Positions 44,193 through 53,326 of a stretch of 64,000 nucleotides of DNA are shown here, piece by piece. Under the pieces are notes generated by a model. It was not told where the DNA came from. It did no database searches and worked only from the letters and a program-made list of their open reading frames with translations. Position 1 is the first letter of the stretch. Every line of letters starts with the position of its first letter. Position numbers and translations under genes: made by a program. Origin of the DNA: JAJPKK01 sp963802745 (GTDB lineage Bacteria > Pseudomonadota > Alphaproteobacteria > Rhizobiales > Xanthobacteraceae); assembly GCA_963802745.1 (NCBI GenBank), contig CAWDKL010000011.1, positions 19,290 to 83,289 on the forward strand. Reading direction: 5' to 3'.

Positions 44193-45023
44193 ATGCTGTT
44201 TCGACATGCAATCGGAGCGGTTATCGCCGGCGCGGTGGCGCTGGCGACGTTTGGCGCCCAGGCCCACGATGAATCCAAGTATCCGAACTTCGCCAGCCAA
44301 TGGATCCGGATCGGCGGTCCGCAATGGGACCCGACGAAGCCGCCCGGGCTCAAGCAGCAGGCGCCGCTGACACCCGAATACCAGGCGATCTACGATGCCA
44401 GCCTGGCCGCGCAGGCGGCAGGCGGGCATGGCAACGACCTACGCTTCACCTGCCGCACCTCCGGGATGCCGCGGATCATGACCGCCGTCTATCCGATCGA
44501 GTTCGTCATCACGCCGGCCATCACCTATATCCTGTCCGAATACGTGATGCCGCGCCGGGTCTATACCGACGGCCGCACGCGCCCGGAAATCGTCGAGCCG
44601 GCCTTTGCGGGCTATTCGACCGGCAAATGGATCGACGAGGACGGCGACGGCAAATACGACGTGCTGGAAATCGAGACCAGCCACATGAAGGGTCCGCGCG
44701 ATCTCGACGTGGACGGGCTGCCGCTCCATGCCGACAACCAGACCGTCATCAAGGAGCGGATTTTCCTCGACAAGACCAATCCCGACATCCTGCATGACGA
44801 GATCACCACGATCGACCACGCGTTCACGCGGCCGTGGACCGTGCTCAAGAGCTACCGGCGGGAGAACAATCCGATCTGGAACGAATATGATTGCAACGAG
44901 TCCAACAATCATGTCGCCATCGGCAAGGAAAACTACTTTCTCAGCGCCGACGGCTATCTGATGCCGGGCCACAAAGGCCAGCAGCCGCCCGACGCCCGCT
45001 ATTTCGATGTGACGCGGAAGTAA
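44193..45023 (+). CDS. secreted protein of unknown function
   Basis: A 276-aa protein with a signal peptide (FRHAIGAVIAGAVALATFGAQAHD). The mature part has repeated aromatic and acidic stretches: PNFASQWIRIGGPQWDP, QQAPLTPEYQAIYDASLAAQ, CRTSGMPRIMTAVYPIEFVI, TGKWIDEDGDGKYD and DGYLMPGHKGQQPPDARYF. Similar hypothetical proteins are widespread in Bradyrhizobium-like and sphingomonad genomes, often many per genome; no activity is known to me. ATG 44193 is preferred over the adjacent ATG 44190 by spacing from GGGAGG. Confidence 0.75.
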   Translation: MLFRHAIGAVIAGAVALATFGAQAHDESKYPNFASQWIRIGGPQWDPTKPPGLKQQAPLTPEYQAIYDASLAAQAAGGHGNDLRFTCRTSGMPRIMTAVYPIEFVITPAITYILSEYVMPRRVYTDGRTRPEIVEPAFAGYSTGKWIDEDGDGKYDVLEIETSHMKGPRDLDVDGLPLHADNQTVIKERIFLDKTNPDILHDEITTIDHAFTRPWTVLKSYRRENNPIWNEYDCNESNNHVAIGKENYFLSADGYLMPGHKGQQPPDARYFDVTRK

Positions 45024-45453
45024 GGACACGCCAAGATTTGACGTGAATTGAAAGGCTGTCATGCCCCGCCAAGGCGGGGCATCCGGTAACCACCGCGCCA
45101 TAGGCTGTGCCCCAATCGAAATCCGGGGTTGCGGGATCGCCCGCGTCCGAGGTCACCGGATTGCGGGCGGGATATTCGACGGAAAATATACCGGCCGCGC
45201 CGGGCCTGTCACCGGACCGGCCAAAGACTGGGCGGGTGGCGCATACACCCCCCGGGTGAGCGATCCCATGCGCCGGACCCCGATCGGTGCAGCACCTGCC
45301 GCCGCGGGGTCACTTTGTTCCACGCACAAGTCCAAAGCCTCCGCCGCTCTTGATCTTGACACGACGGTGCGCTGGCCTATCTATGTAAATGTGATTAACA
45401 TTCACGCATGGAGCGGCTCATCAGGAGCCCCTCATCACAAACGTGAGGCCGTC
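45024..45453 (+). other. intergenic region with a REP-like hairpin
   Basis: Apart from the palindrome at 45061-45082 I see no feature. The long open frame that runs through it belongs to the downstream DUF2852 gene and is not protein-like before 45454. Confidence 0.35.
45061..45082. repeat. REP-like palindrome
   Basis: ATGCCCCGC-CAAG-GCGGGGCAT, a perfect nine-pair hairpin with a four-base loop, 38 bases after the preceding stop. The sequence is of a type often repeated between genes in rhizobial genomes; it may also act as a transcription end. Confidence 0.5.
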
Positions 45454-45910
45454 ATGCCTATCGTTGCAAAGTTGGACGAGTTGGGAAGGCCCGCCTGGAT
45501 CGCCCTGATGATCCTCGGGTTTATCGCCTGGTGGCCGTTGGGTCTCGCCACCCTGGCCTACATCATCGGGAGCGGACGCATGAGCTGTTGGAGTTACCAC
45601 GGCATGGACCGTTGGCAATACAAGATGGAACGCCTGCAGCAAAAAATGGAGCGCATGCGCGCACATGCCGGCTTCGACGGCCGCGATCCCGGCCGACGAT
45701 TATTGGGGCTATCAGCGCCCGAGCGGCAACCGCGCCTTCGACGACTATCGCACCGAGACGCTGCGCCGCCTCGAGGACGAGCAACGCGAGTTCCGCGATT
45801 TCCTCGACCGCCTGCGCCATGCCAAGGACAAGGCCGAATTCGACCAGTTCATGGCAGAACGGCGCAACCGGGCGCCGGAGTCCGGCGCGGAATCGCATCC
45901 GCAGGTTTAG
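45454..45910 (+). CDS. DUF2852 membrane protein, interrupted by one +1 frameshift
   Basis: About 151 aa across two frames. The N-terminus MPIVAKLDELGRPAWIALMI and GFIAWWPLGLATLAYIIGSG form one or two membrane segments; a Met-rich amphipathic part follows (WQYKMERLQQKMERMR). After the frame change, near 45,670-45,690, comes SGNRAFDDYRTETLRRLEDE and a coiled coil ending in FDQFMAERRNR. This is the DUF2852 layout common in Bradyrhizobium relatives. GTGAGG precedes ATG 45454. Function unknown, probably envelope-associated; the Tol-Pal genes follow. Confidence 0.72.
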
Positions 45911-46482
45911 TCCAGGCCTGCCGGCGGGCCGAGCAAAGGGTAAGTGAAAGCCATCCGCAATGCCGCGGGTGGCTTTTTGCACAACAAGAGCGGGGAACGA
46001 CGCGTAGCGGGTGGACGGTTCCTTTTCCGCGGCGCCCATACCATCCGGCGCACCTTTGGCGGCACGCCATGGCCGTGCGCGTTACCAGCCTTCCTGTAAA
46101 AAACATCTCGTAAATTCAATGGCATAGGCGGGCCGACCAAGACCGTGCGGAGCGGTCGTTGACACCGCAGGTTGCGATTATTATTTTGGTCGTCAATTCA
46201 GAAAGTATTGCCAAACCATAATGGCGACCGGCGACGATTTATTAACCACCCCACGTGCGATGCGCGAGCGGACATCGTAGCCGCCCAAGATTGGACATTT
46301 TTAGCGGAGACCAGGGAGCTATCGCCTGCGGCTCACGGCCGGCGCGCGAACCCCAGATGCCCGGCGTGCGGCCGGACGCGGTTCGACGGCGGGTGCGGCG
46401 TCGCACCGGCGGTTCTAAATGCCGTGGCCGCCGCATCGTGCGGCCGCGGCACTGCGTGGCCATAGCGCCGAAAGGATACGGA
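45911..46482 (+). other. intergenic region upstream of tolQ
   Basis: No supported gene. AT-rich patches near 46,180-46,260 could hold the tol promoter. The open frame that extends tolQ back to 46255 has no family similarity before ATG 46483. Confidence 0.35.
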
Positions 46483-47196
46483 ATGCCGCTCCCCGATGTC
46501 GCAACGTCGGATATCTCGATTTTTACGCTGTTCTTGCAGGCCCATTGGATCGTCAAGACGGTGATGATCGGGCTTCTCGTCTGCTCGGTCTGGGTGTGGG
46601 CGATCGCAGTCAACAAATTTATCCTCTATGCGCGCAACAGCAAGGCGATGGACGCCTTCGAGCAGAGCTTTTGGTCGGGGCAGTCCCTGGAGGAACTGTA
46701 TCGTACCGCCGCGACCGCGAAGCCGAATCAATCCATGGCGGCGCTGTTCGTTGCCGCCATGCGGGAATGGAAACGCAGCTTCGAGGGTTCGGCGCGATCT
46801 TTCGCGGGCCTGCAGATGCGGATCGATAAGGTGATGGACGTTACCATCATGCGGGAAGTCGAACGGCTGGAGCGACGGCTGCTGGTGCTGGCGACGGTCG
46901 GGTCCGCCGGGCCGTTCGTCGGCCTATTCGGCACCGTGTGGGGCATCATGACGAGCTTCCAGTCGATCGCGGCGTCGAAGAACACCTCGCTCGCCGTGGT
47001 AGCCCCAGGCATCGCAGAAGCCTTGTTTGCGACCGCGATCGGCCTCGTAGCCGCCATACCGGCGACCATTTTCTATAACAAGTTCAGCTCCGAAGTGAAC
47101 AAGCAGGCGCAGCGCCTGGAGGGTTTCGCCGACGAGTTTTCCGCGATTCTGTCGCGGCAGATCGACGAGCGGACGCCAACGAAAACTCCGGGCTAG
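46483..47196 (+). CDS. tolQ: TolQ, Tol-Pal inner-membrane motor subunit
   Basis: A 237-aa protein with three membrane segments: VKTVMIGLLVCSVWVWAIAV near the N-terminus, then LLVLATVGSAGPFVGLFGTV and LFATAIGLVAAIPATIFYN. The MotA/TolQ/ExbB motif GSAGPFVGLFGTVWGIM is intact. AAAGGA precedes ATG 46483. With TolR it forms the proton-driven stator that energises TolA to keep the outer membrane pulled in at division. First gene of tolQRAB-pal-cpoB. Confidence 0.95.
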   Translation: MPLPDVATSDISIFTLFLQAHWIVKTVMIGLLVCSVWVWAIAVNKFILYARNSKAMDAFEQSFWSGQSLEELYRTAATAKPNQSMAALFVAAMREWKRSFEGSARSFAGLQMRIDKVMDVTIMREVERLERRLLVLATVGSAGPFVGLFGTVWGIMTSFQSIAASKNTSLAVVAPGIAEALFATAIGLVAAIPATIFYNKFSSEVNKQAQRLEGFADEFSAILSRQIDERTPTKTPG

Positions 47197-47206
47197 GGGA
47201 TACGAG

Positions 47207-47668
47207 ATGGCATTCGGCGGAGGCTTCGCGGCGAGTTCGGGTGGCGGCAGGCGCCGATCACGGCGCAAGTCGGTGATGAGCGAGATCAACGTCACCCCGA
47301 TGGTGGACGTGATGCTGGTGCTGCTCATCATCTTCATGGTGTCGGCGCCGCTCTTGACCGTCGGCGTGCCGATCGACCTGCCGCAGACCCAGGCCAAGAG
47401 CCTTGAGCAGGACAAGGAACCGCTGACGCTGTCGGTCGATACGCAAGGCAAGGTGTTCCTGCAGAACAGCGAAATTCCGATCGACGAACTGGTTCCCAAG
47501 CTTCAAGCGATCACGCAAGCGCGCGGGGGCTATGACGAGCGCATCTATGTGCGCGGCGACCGCAAGATCGATTACGGCAGCGTGATGCGGGTGATGGGAC
47601 GGCTGTCCTCGGCCGGCTTCCGCCGGGTAGCGCTGGTGACCGAAGTCGAGCAGGGACAGGGACGCTAA
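47207..47668 (+). CDS. tolR: TolR, Tol-Pal proton-channel subunit
   Basis: A 153-aa protein of the ExbD/TolR family. A short cytoplasmic Arg/Ser-rich start, then EINVTPMVDVMLVLLIIFMV, the single membrane segment with the proton-carrying Asp, and a periplasmic domain (DLPQTQAKSLEQDKEPLTLS, VYVRGDR-type text as IYVRGDRKIDYG). The start is 10 bases after tolQ. Works as a dimer inside a TolQ pentamer. Confidence 0.95.
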   Translation: MAFGGGFAASSGGGRRRSRRKSVMSEINVTPMVDVMLVLLIIFMVSAPLLTVGVPIDLPQTQAKSLEQDKEPLTLSVDTQGKVFLQNSEIPIDELVPKLQAITQARGGYDERIYVRGDRKIDYGSVMRVMGRLSSAGFRRVALVTEVEQGQGR

Positions 47669-47675
47669 AGACAGC

Positions 47676-48645
47676 ATGCGAACCGGCTATACCATATCGG
47701 TGATCGGCCACGCCCTCGCGCTGGGGTACAGCCTGATTTCATTTTCGGCCAAACCGTTCGATATGCCGGTGGTCGAACTCGGTGTCGGCCGACGTCATCT
47801 CGGAAGCCGAATTCTCACGACTGACAGCGGGATCGAAGACCGCCAAGACCGTCACCAAACCGGTCCCGGTCGTTAACAAGATCGGCGCCGTGAAGGATCC
47901 TCCGAAAGATCCGATGCGTAAGGCCGCCGACAAGCCGCCTGTACAGATGGCGGCGGCGCAGCCACCTCCCGCGGTAAAGCTGCCGGAGCCCAAACCTGCC
48001 GAACCCAAGCCGGCGCAGACAAAGCCTGCGGAGGCGAAACCAGTGGATTCCAAGGCGCCGAGCCCCGAGCCCGATCCGGTCGCGGAGGCCCTCAAGCGCG
48101 ACGAGGCAAAGAAGAAAGAAGAAGCCAAGAAGCGCGAAGAGGCAAAAAAGCGGGAGGAAGCCAAGAAGATCGAGGAGGCCAAGAAGCGTGAAGAGGCCAA
48201 GAAGCGCGAAGAGGTGAAATTCGATCTCGACAAGATCGAGACCGCGCTGCTCGACAAACGCGCGCCGCGCCGCGAGATGGTGACCGGTACCCTGGTTAAT
48301 CCGACCCCTTCGCTCGGATCGCCCACGGGCAATGCGCCGCAGTTGTCACAGAACGAACTTAACGCGCTCCATGACCAATTGATGGGCTGCTGGAACCCGC
48401 CGGTGGGCGTCGCAGAGGCCAAGAGCCTCTATGTGATCGTGCGTTTTGAGCTGAATCGGGATGGCTCTCTCTCGGGCGAGCCGTCGGTCGTCAATCGCGG
48501 AAGCGCGGCGTTGTTCCAGGTCGCCGCGGAAAGCGCGACGCGGGCGGTGCGCCGGTGCCAGCCGTTCCGACTCCCGGCCGCGAAATACGACGCTTGGCGC
48601 GAGGTGGAGGTCAAATTCGATCCGACCGAGATGTTTCGCGGCTAA
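47676..48645 (+). CDS. tolA: TolA, periplasm-spanning link, +1 frameshift near the start
   Basis: About 322 aa across two frames. The first, from ATG 47676, gives the membrane anchor MRTGYTISVIGHALALGYSL and ISFSAKPFDMPVVE; the second, from about 47787, gives SADVISEAEFSRLTAG and the rest. One extra G in CTCGGTGTCGG explains the break. A Pro/Lys-rich part is followed by a helix of Lys/Glu/Ala repeats (KKREEAKKREEAKKIEEAKK) and a C-terminal domain with SQNELNALHDQLMGCWNPP. TolA transfers energy from TolQR to Pal. The adjacent tol genes are intact and tolA is important for envelope stability, so a consensus error is likelier than loss. Confidence 0.85.
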
Positions 48646-48704
48646 CGTCATATTGCCCCCCCAATTTGGGGCCTCACTGAGCCGAACACAATCGCTCATC
48701 CGGG

Positions 48705-50093
48705 ATGCCCACCATGTCCGACCGGTCTTGTCATGATCGTAATCGCTCAGATCAACGCTCCCATGGGCGCGCGTTGACGCGCCGAAATGTCGTCCTGCTA
48801 GGCGCCGCAGCCGGCGCGGCCGCAAGGCTGGGCTGTCCGGCCCAGGCGGCGGTGCTGCGCTTCGACCTGAACCAGGGCAACGTGCAGCCGATACCGATCG
48901 CGCTGCCGGATTTCCTTGCCGGGGGCGCGGCCGATGGCGAGGCGGCCCGCGGCATCTCGCAAATCATCACCGCCAACCTCAAGCGCAGCGGCCTGTTCAT
49001 CCCGGTGGATCCGGCGGCTTTCATCGAGCACATCGCCAATACGGACGTGCCGCCGCGGTTTGCGGATTGGCGCGCCATCAATGCGCAGGCGCTGGTTACC
49101 GGCCGGATCACCCGTCAGCCCGACGGCCGCATCAAGGCCGAATTCCGCCTGTGGGACATATTCGGTGGTGCCCAACTAACCGGGCAGCAATATTTCTCCA
49201 CGCCGGACAATTTCCGCCGCATCGCCCATATTATTTCCGATCAGATCTACGAGCGGCTCACGGGCGAAAAGGGATATTTTGACAGCCGCATCGTCTTCAT
49301 CGACGAAACCGGCTCCAAGGAGCGCCGCATCAAGCGCCTCGCCATGATGGACCAGGACGGCGCCGGTGTGCGCTACCTCACCAATGGCAGCGACCTGGTG
49401 CTCACGCCGCGGTTTTCACCCACGACTCAGGAAATCACCTATATGTCGTTCGGACAGGGTGAGCCGCGGGTCTATCTCTTCAATACCGAAACCCAGCAGC
49501 GCGAACCCATCGGCAATTTTCCCGGCATGACGTTCTCGCCGCGCTTCACGCCGGACGGCCAGCGCGTCATCATGAGCTTGCAGCAGCGCGGCAATTCGAA
49601 CCTGTTCGTGATGGACCTGCGCTCCAAGGCCACGGTGCGGCTGACCGACACCGCCGCGATCGATACTGCGCCATGCTATTCGCCGGACGGCGGGCGCATC
49701 TGTTTCGAGTTGGATCGCGGCGGCAAACCGCAAATTTACGTCATGCCGGCGAGTGGCGGATCGGCCCAGCGCATCAGTTTCGGCGACGGCAACTATTCGA
49801 CGCCGGTGTGGTCGCCGCGCGGCGATCTGATCGCGTTTACCAAGCAGAGCCAGGGCAAGTTCGCCATCGGGGTGATGAATGTCGACGGTTCGGGCGAACG
49901 CATCCTCACCGAGGGCTATCACAATGAAGGCCCGACCTTCGCGCCGAACGGCCGGGTGCTGATGTTCTTCCGCGACCCCGGCGGCAGCGGCGGGCCGATG
50001 CTCTATACGATCGACATCACCGGCCGCAACGAATTGAGGGTGCCGACCCCAGGGTTTGCCTCGGACCCGGCATGGTCGCCGTTGCTGGCATGA
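48705..50093 (+). CDS. tolB: TolB, periplasmic Tol-Pal beta-propeller
   Basis: A 462-aa protein. A twin-arginine-like export signal (LTRRNVVLLGAAAGAAARLG) leads to the N-terminal TolB domain (FAGG-like ALPDFLAGGAADGEAARGIS) and a six-bladed propeller with repeats such as SPRFTPDGQRVIMSL, CYSPDGGRICFELDRGG and PVWSPRGDLIAFTK. Start at 48705, or at the ATG three codons later. TolB binds Pal and TolA. The gap after tolA (59 bases) has a weak CCCCAAATTTGGGG-like hairpin. Confidence 0.94.
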   Translation: MPTMSDRSCHDRNRSDQRSHGRALTRRNVVLLGAAAGAAARLGCPAQAAVLRFDLNQGNVQPIPIALPDFLAGGAADGEAARGISQIITANLKRSGLFIPVDPAAFIEHIANTDVPPRFADWRAINAQALVTGRITRQPDGRIKAEFRLWDIFGGAQLTGQQYFSTPDNFRRIAHIISDQIYERLTGEKGYFDSRIVFIDETGSKERRIKRLAMMDQDGAGVRYLTNGSDLVLTPRFSPTTQEITYMSFGQGEPRVYLFNTETQQREPIGNFPGMTFSPRFTPDGQRVIMSLQQRGNSNLFVMDLRSKATVRLTDTAAIDTAPCYSPDGGRICFELDRGGKPQIYVMPASGGSAQRISFGDGNYSTPVWSPRGDLIAFTKQSQGKFAIGVMNVDGSGERILTEGYHNEGPTFAPNGRVLMFFRDPGGSGGPMLYTIDITGRNELRVPTPGFASDPAWSPLLA

Positions 50094-50330
50094 ACCTTCG
50101 CTTAACCCCGCCCTGTTATATTTTTGTTGGGACCGGTTCATTGAACCGTGAAACCGGTCAGTCGAGGATGGATGGCGTGCAGCTAACCCCATCGGCAACC
50201 GCTCCGCGAGGCAATCCCGGCGATGATGCGTCCGATCCCGCGCGTCAACGGCGAAAGCCAAGTCTAGGGCCCGATCATGCCGGCCGTTCCGACCACCGGA
50301 ACGGGCCGTGCCGTTGGAAGGAGTAGCCGC

Positions 50331-50831
50331 ATGCCGAGAGTCATGCGTGTCGTTGTCGGCGTTAGGTACGCGGCGGTCCTCGTGGCGGCATTCGCCTTGG
50401 GGGCTTGTGCAAACAAGCTGAACGATCCCAATGCCAGGCTTGCCGGTGCGGGGGGGTATGCCGCGCCCGGAAGTCAACAGGATTTCGTCGTGAATGTCGG
50501 CGATAGGGTGTTTTTCGAATCCAATTCAACCGATTTGACGGGTCAGGGACGCGCCACGCTCGATAAGCAGGCGCAATGGCTTACGACCTATTACCGTTAT
50601 GCTTTCACGATCGAAGGACACGCCGACGAACGCGGCACCCGCGAGTACAATATCGCGCTAGGCGCCCGACGCTCCGAGGCGGTGCGGGACTATCTGGCGT
50701 CGCGCGGCATCGATCCCTCGCGGATGCGGACGATTTCCTATGGCAAGGAGCGTCCGGTTGCGGTGTGCAACGACATTTCGTGCTGGTCGCAAAACCGGCG
50801 GGCCGTGACGGTGCTTCAAGCCAATTCGTGA
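50331..50831 (+). CDS. pal: Pal, peptidoglycan-associated lipoprotein
   Basis: A 166-aa lipoprotein. Signal and lipobox: RYAAVLVAAFALGACANK. The OmpA-C peptidoglycan-binding domain is clear: GDRVFFESNSTDLTGQG, FTIEGHADERGTREYNIALG, ARRSEAVRDYLASRGI and SYGKERPVAVCNDISCWSQN. ATG 50331 has GGAAGGAG upstream. It anchors the outer membrane to the wall and is a partner of TolB. Confidence 0.96.
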   Translation: MPRVMRVVVGVRYAAVLVAAFALGACANKLNDPNARLAGAGGYAAPGSQQDFVVNVGDRVFFESNSTDLTGQGRATLDKQAQWLTTYYRYAFTIEGHADERGTREYNIALGARRSEAVRDYLASRGIDPSRMRTISYGKERPVAVCNDISCWSQNRRAVTVLQANS

Positions 50832-51068
50832 TGGCGGCGCGGTGCGTCCGGCGGATTCGGAGCTTTGGTGCGTGGACGCCACGCAAGATTTCGGTTGGGG
50901 AGGGGTGGACGGCCGGCGCCCGATGGGCGCCAGCCGGTTCTAACCCGCGGGCGCCGCAGCATGGGCGCCCGCGGGTGGGGTGCCCGATGAAGCGGTGGCC
51001 ACAACGTCGATGCGCGGACTGGTCGTGCGACTGACCTGATGGGTCCTCATCCTGCACTGGTGCCGACG

Positions 51069-51926
51069 ATGATAAACCGTATTGCTGCGCGCGTGATCCT
51101 GTGTTGCACCCTGGTCAGCCCCGGCTGGGCCCTCGCACAGATGGCGCCTTCCGAATTGCTGCTGAGGGTCGATCGACTCGAGAATGAGTTGCGTCAGCTC
51201 ACCGGAACCATCGAACAGCTGCAGTATCGCAATCAGCAGCTCGAGGCAGAGGTCAGGCGGCTGCAAGACGAAGCCGATAGTGCCGCCCGCAGCGGGCCGC
51301 GTGCGCAGCGGCAGGCAGCTCCGGCACAAGCCGCGCCGCTGATCACCACGCCCGCCCCATCCTCCGGCGGGCGGCGGTCCGATGCCTTCGATCCCACAGA
51401 GAATCCGGGGGCGCCCGGCGCCCCGCGGACACTGGGGTCGTTATCGAACGGCGCGCCTGCGGGCGCGCCCCCCCGCTTGGCCGAAGAGCCGGCTTCGCGC
51501 GGTGGCGGGTACTCATCGCTGGCGGCGACAGCGCCGCCCTCATCATCGCCGCGCGATTTTTTCGATCTCGGCTTAGGCTATCTCCAGCGGAGGGATTATG
51601 CTCAGGCGGAGAACACGTTCCGGGATTTCCTCAGCCGCTTCCCGTCCGATCGCCTGGCCGCCGAGGCCCAGTTCGGCCTCGGCGAGAGCCTGTTCCAGCG
51701 GCAAAGCTACAAGGATGCGGCCAGCGCTTTCGTCGTGCTGTCGAAAAAATACGAGTCCAGCGCCAAGGCCCCCGATGGGCTGTTGCGGCTAGGCCAGTCG
51801 CTGGCGGCTCTGGGCGAGAAGGAACTCGCCTGTGCAGCCCTCGGCGAGGTCGATCGCAAATATCCCCGTGCCGCGCCTGGTACCAAGCAGGCGGTGGAGC
51901 GGGAACTCAAGCGTGTCCGCTGCTGA
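51069..51926 (+). CDS. cpoB: CpoB/YbgF, Tol-Pal-associated TPR protein
   Basis: A 285-aa periplasmic protein. A signal peptide (VILCCTLVSPGWALAQ) precedes a coiled coil (LRVDRLENELRQLTGTIEQL), a disordered Pro/Ser/Gly linker, and C-terminal TPRs (DLGLGYLQRRDYAQAENTFR, LAAEAQFGLGESLFQRQSYK, YPRAAPGTKQAVERELKR). CpoB coordinates Tol function with peptidoglycan synthesis. ATG 51069. It overlaps the tilS start by 14 bases. Confidence 0.92.
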   Translation: MINRIAARVILCCTLVSPGWALAQMAPSELLLRVDRLENELRQLTGTIEQLQYRNQQLEAEVRRLQDEADSAARSGPRAQRQAAPAQAAPLITTPAPSSGGRRSDAFDPTENPGAPGAPRTLGSLSNGAPAGAPPRLAEEPASRGGGYSSLAATAPPSSSPRDFFDLGLGYLQRRDYAQAENTFRDFLSRFPSDRLAAEAQFGLGESLFQRQSYKDAASAFVVLSKKYESSAKAPDGLLRLGQSLAALGEKELACAALGEVDRKYPRAAPGTKQAVERELKRVRC

Positions 51927-53047
51927 CGGTCCGATAGGGGACGACGAGGCCGATGCGTTGTTCGCCGATTTCGCCGCCGACCCGGTGACTTATCTTGGCT
52001 GTATCCGGCGGGCCTGATTCAACCGCATTGATGTATCTTGCGGCGCGGTGGCGGGCGCGGCTCGATCGGGCGCCCCAGCTCGTGGCGGTCACGGTCGATC
52101 ACGGCTTGCGGCCGCAAGCACGGCGCGAAGCCGCCGACGTAAAACGACTGGCCAAGCGGCTCGGCGTCGCGCATCGTACCGTGCGCTGGATCGGCGCAAA
52201 GCCGCTCACCGGTCTGCAGCAGGCGGCCCGCACGGCACGTTATCGGCTCCTCGCTACCGCCGCAATGCGCTTCCGGGCGCGCGTCGTCCTGACCGCCCAT
52301 ACTCTCGACGACCAGGCTGAAACCGTCCTGTTGCGGATGGCGCGTGGCAGCGGGCTCTCCGGCCTCGCCGGCATGGCGCGCCGGGTGCCGCTGGCGGCGC
52401 TGATGGAGCCCGATTGGCGCCCGGGGCGGCCGGCCGGATCCGGGTCCAGCGCTATTGCGGACCCGTTCGGGGCCGATACAGCCGCAAACGCCACAGCGAC
52501 TGGCGAGAATCCGGCGGTGTTGGCGCGGCCTCTGCTTGATATCACGAAGGCGCGGCTGATTGCCACACTCAACGAAGCCGGAATAGCTTTTGCCGTTGAC
52601 CCGAGCAACGCCGATCCCCGCTTTACCCGCGCGCGGCTGCGCAAATTGCTGCCGGTTCTGGCCGAGGAGGGACTGACGGCGCGCCGCCTGACCGAATTGG
52701 CACGCCGGGTGCAACGAAGCGAAGCGGCGCTCGAAGCCATGGTGAATGCCGCGGCCAAACGGCTCGTGGTGACCGGCACAGGAGCCCAGATCGCAATGGG
52801 CCGCGACATTTGGCAAGATCTGCCGGACGAAATCGTACTGCGGCTGCTGGGCCGAGCGATCGGGACCGTCGGCGACGAAGGTCCGGTGGAACTGGGCAAG
52901 CTCGAAAGTCTCAACGATGCCCTGATGGAGATGGCGCGATCGGGAGTTCCGCGGTTTCGGCGTACGCTGGCCGGTGCCATGGTGTCGGTTGGCGATCGCG
53001 GCATCGTGATCGAGCGCGCGCCGCGGCGCCGCGGCCGGCGGTCATAA
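51913..53047 (+). CDS. tilS: TilS, tRNA(Ile)-lysidine synthase, +1 frameshift at the P-loop
   Basis: About 377 aa across two frames. The first starts with GTG 51913 inside cpoB (DGPIGDDEADALFADFAADP, then VTYL); the second continues with AVSGGPDSTALMYLAA, the PP-loop. CTTGGCT read as CTGGCT restores one frame, so one T is extra at about 51994. Later motifs are VTVDHGLRPQARREAAD and LTAHTLDDQAETVLLRMARG. TilS puts lysidine on the wobble C of tRNA-Ile(CAU) and is essential in nearly all bacteria, so a real knock-out is not credible; a consensus error is, or a short form from TTG 51995 that keeps the P-loop. Confidence 0.9.
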
Positions 53048-53326
53048 ATTGCGGCAGGAAAATCCAGTGCCGCCGCCCGCTCCGACCGGACATCGGTTTT
53101 CCGTCAATTCGTTTCGTGCAATATTTGCCGGAGCGGGCCGGTGCTTCTTGGCAGCGGTGCCCCTGACACTTACATTGCGGCGTGAAAGAGGTGTGGTGCG
53201 CAAGAAGTCGTTGGTCGAACGTGCGAACGACGACGCAAATGTATCGATGGCGCGGCATCGAAGATGCTCAAGGGCACGCCCGCGTGCGTCAAAGGGTGCC
53301 TTGCCCTGCACCACGAGGGTTGCTGG

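Noticed and set aside
48100..48220. Short tandem repeats as a possible CRISPR-like array
   Set aside because: They are in-frame Lys/Glu/Ala codons of the TolA helical domain, with no spacers.
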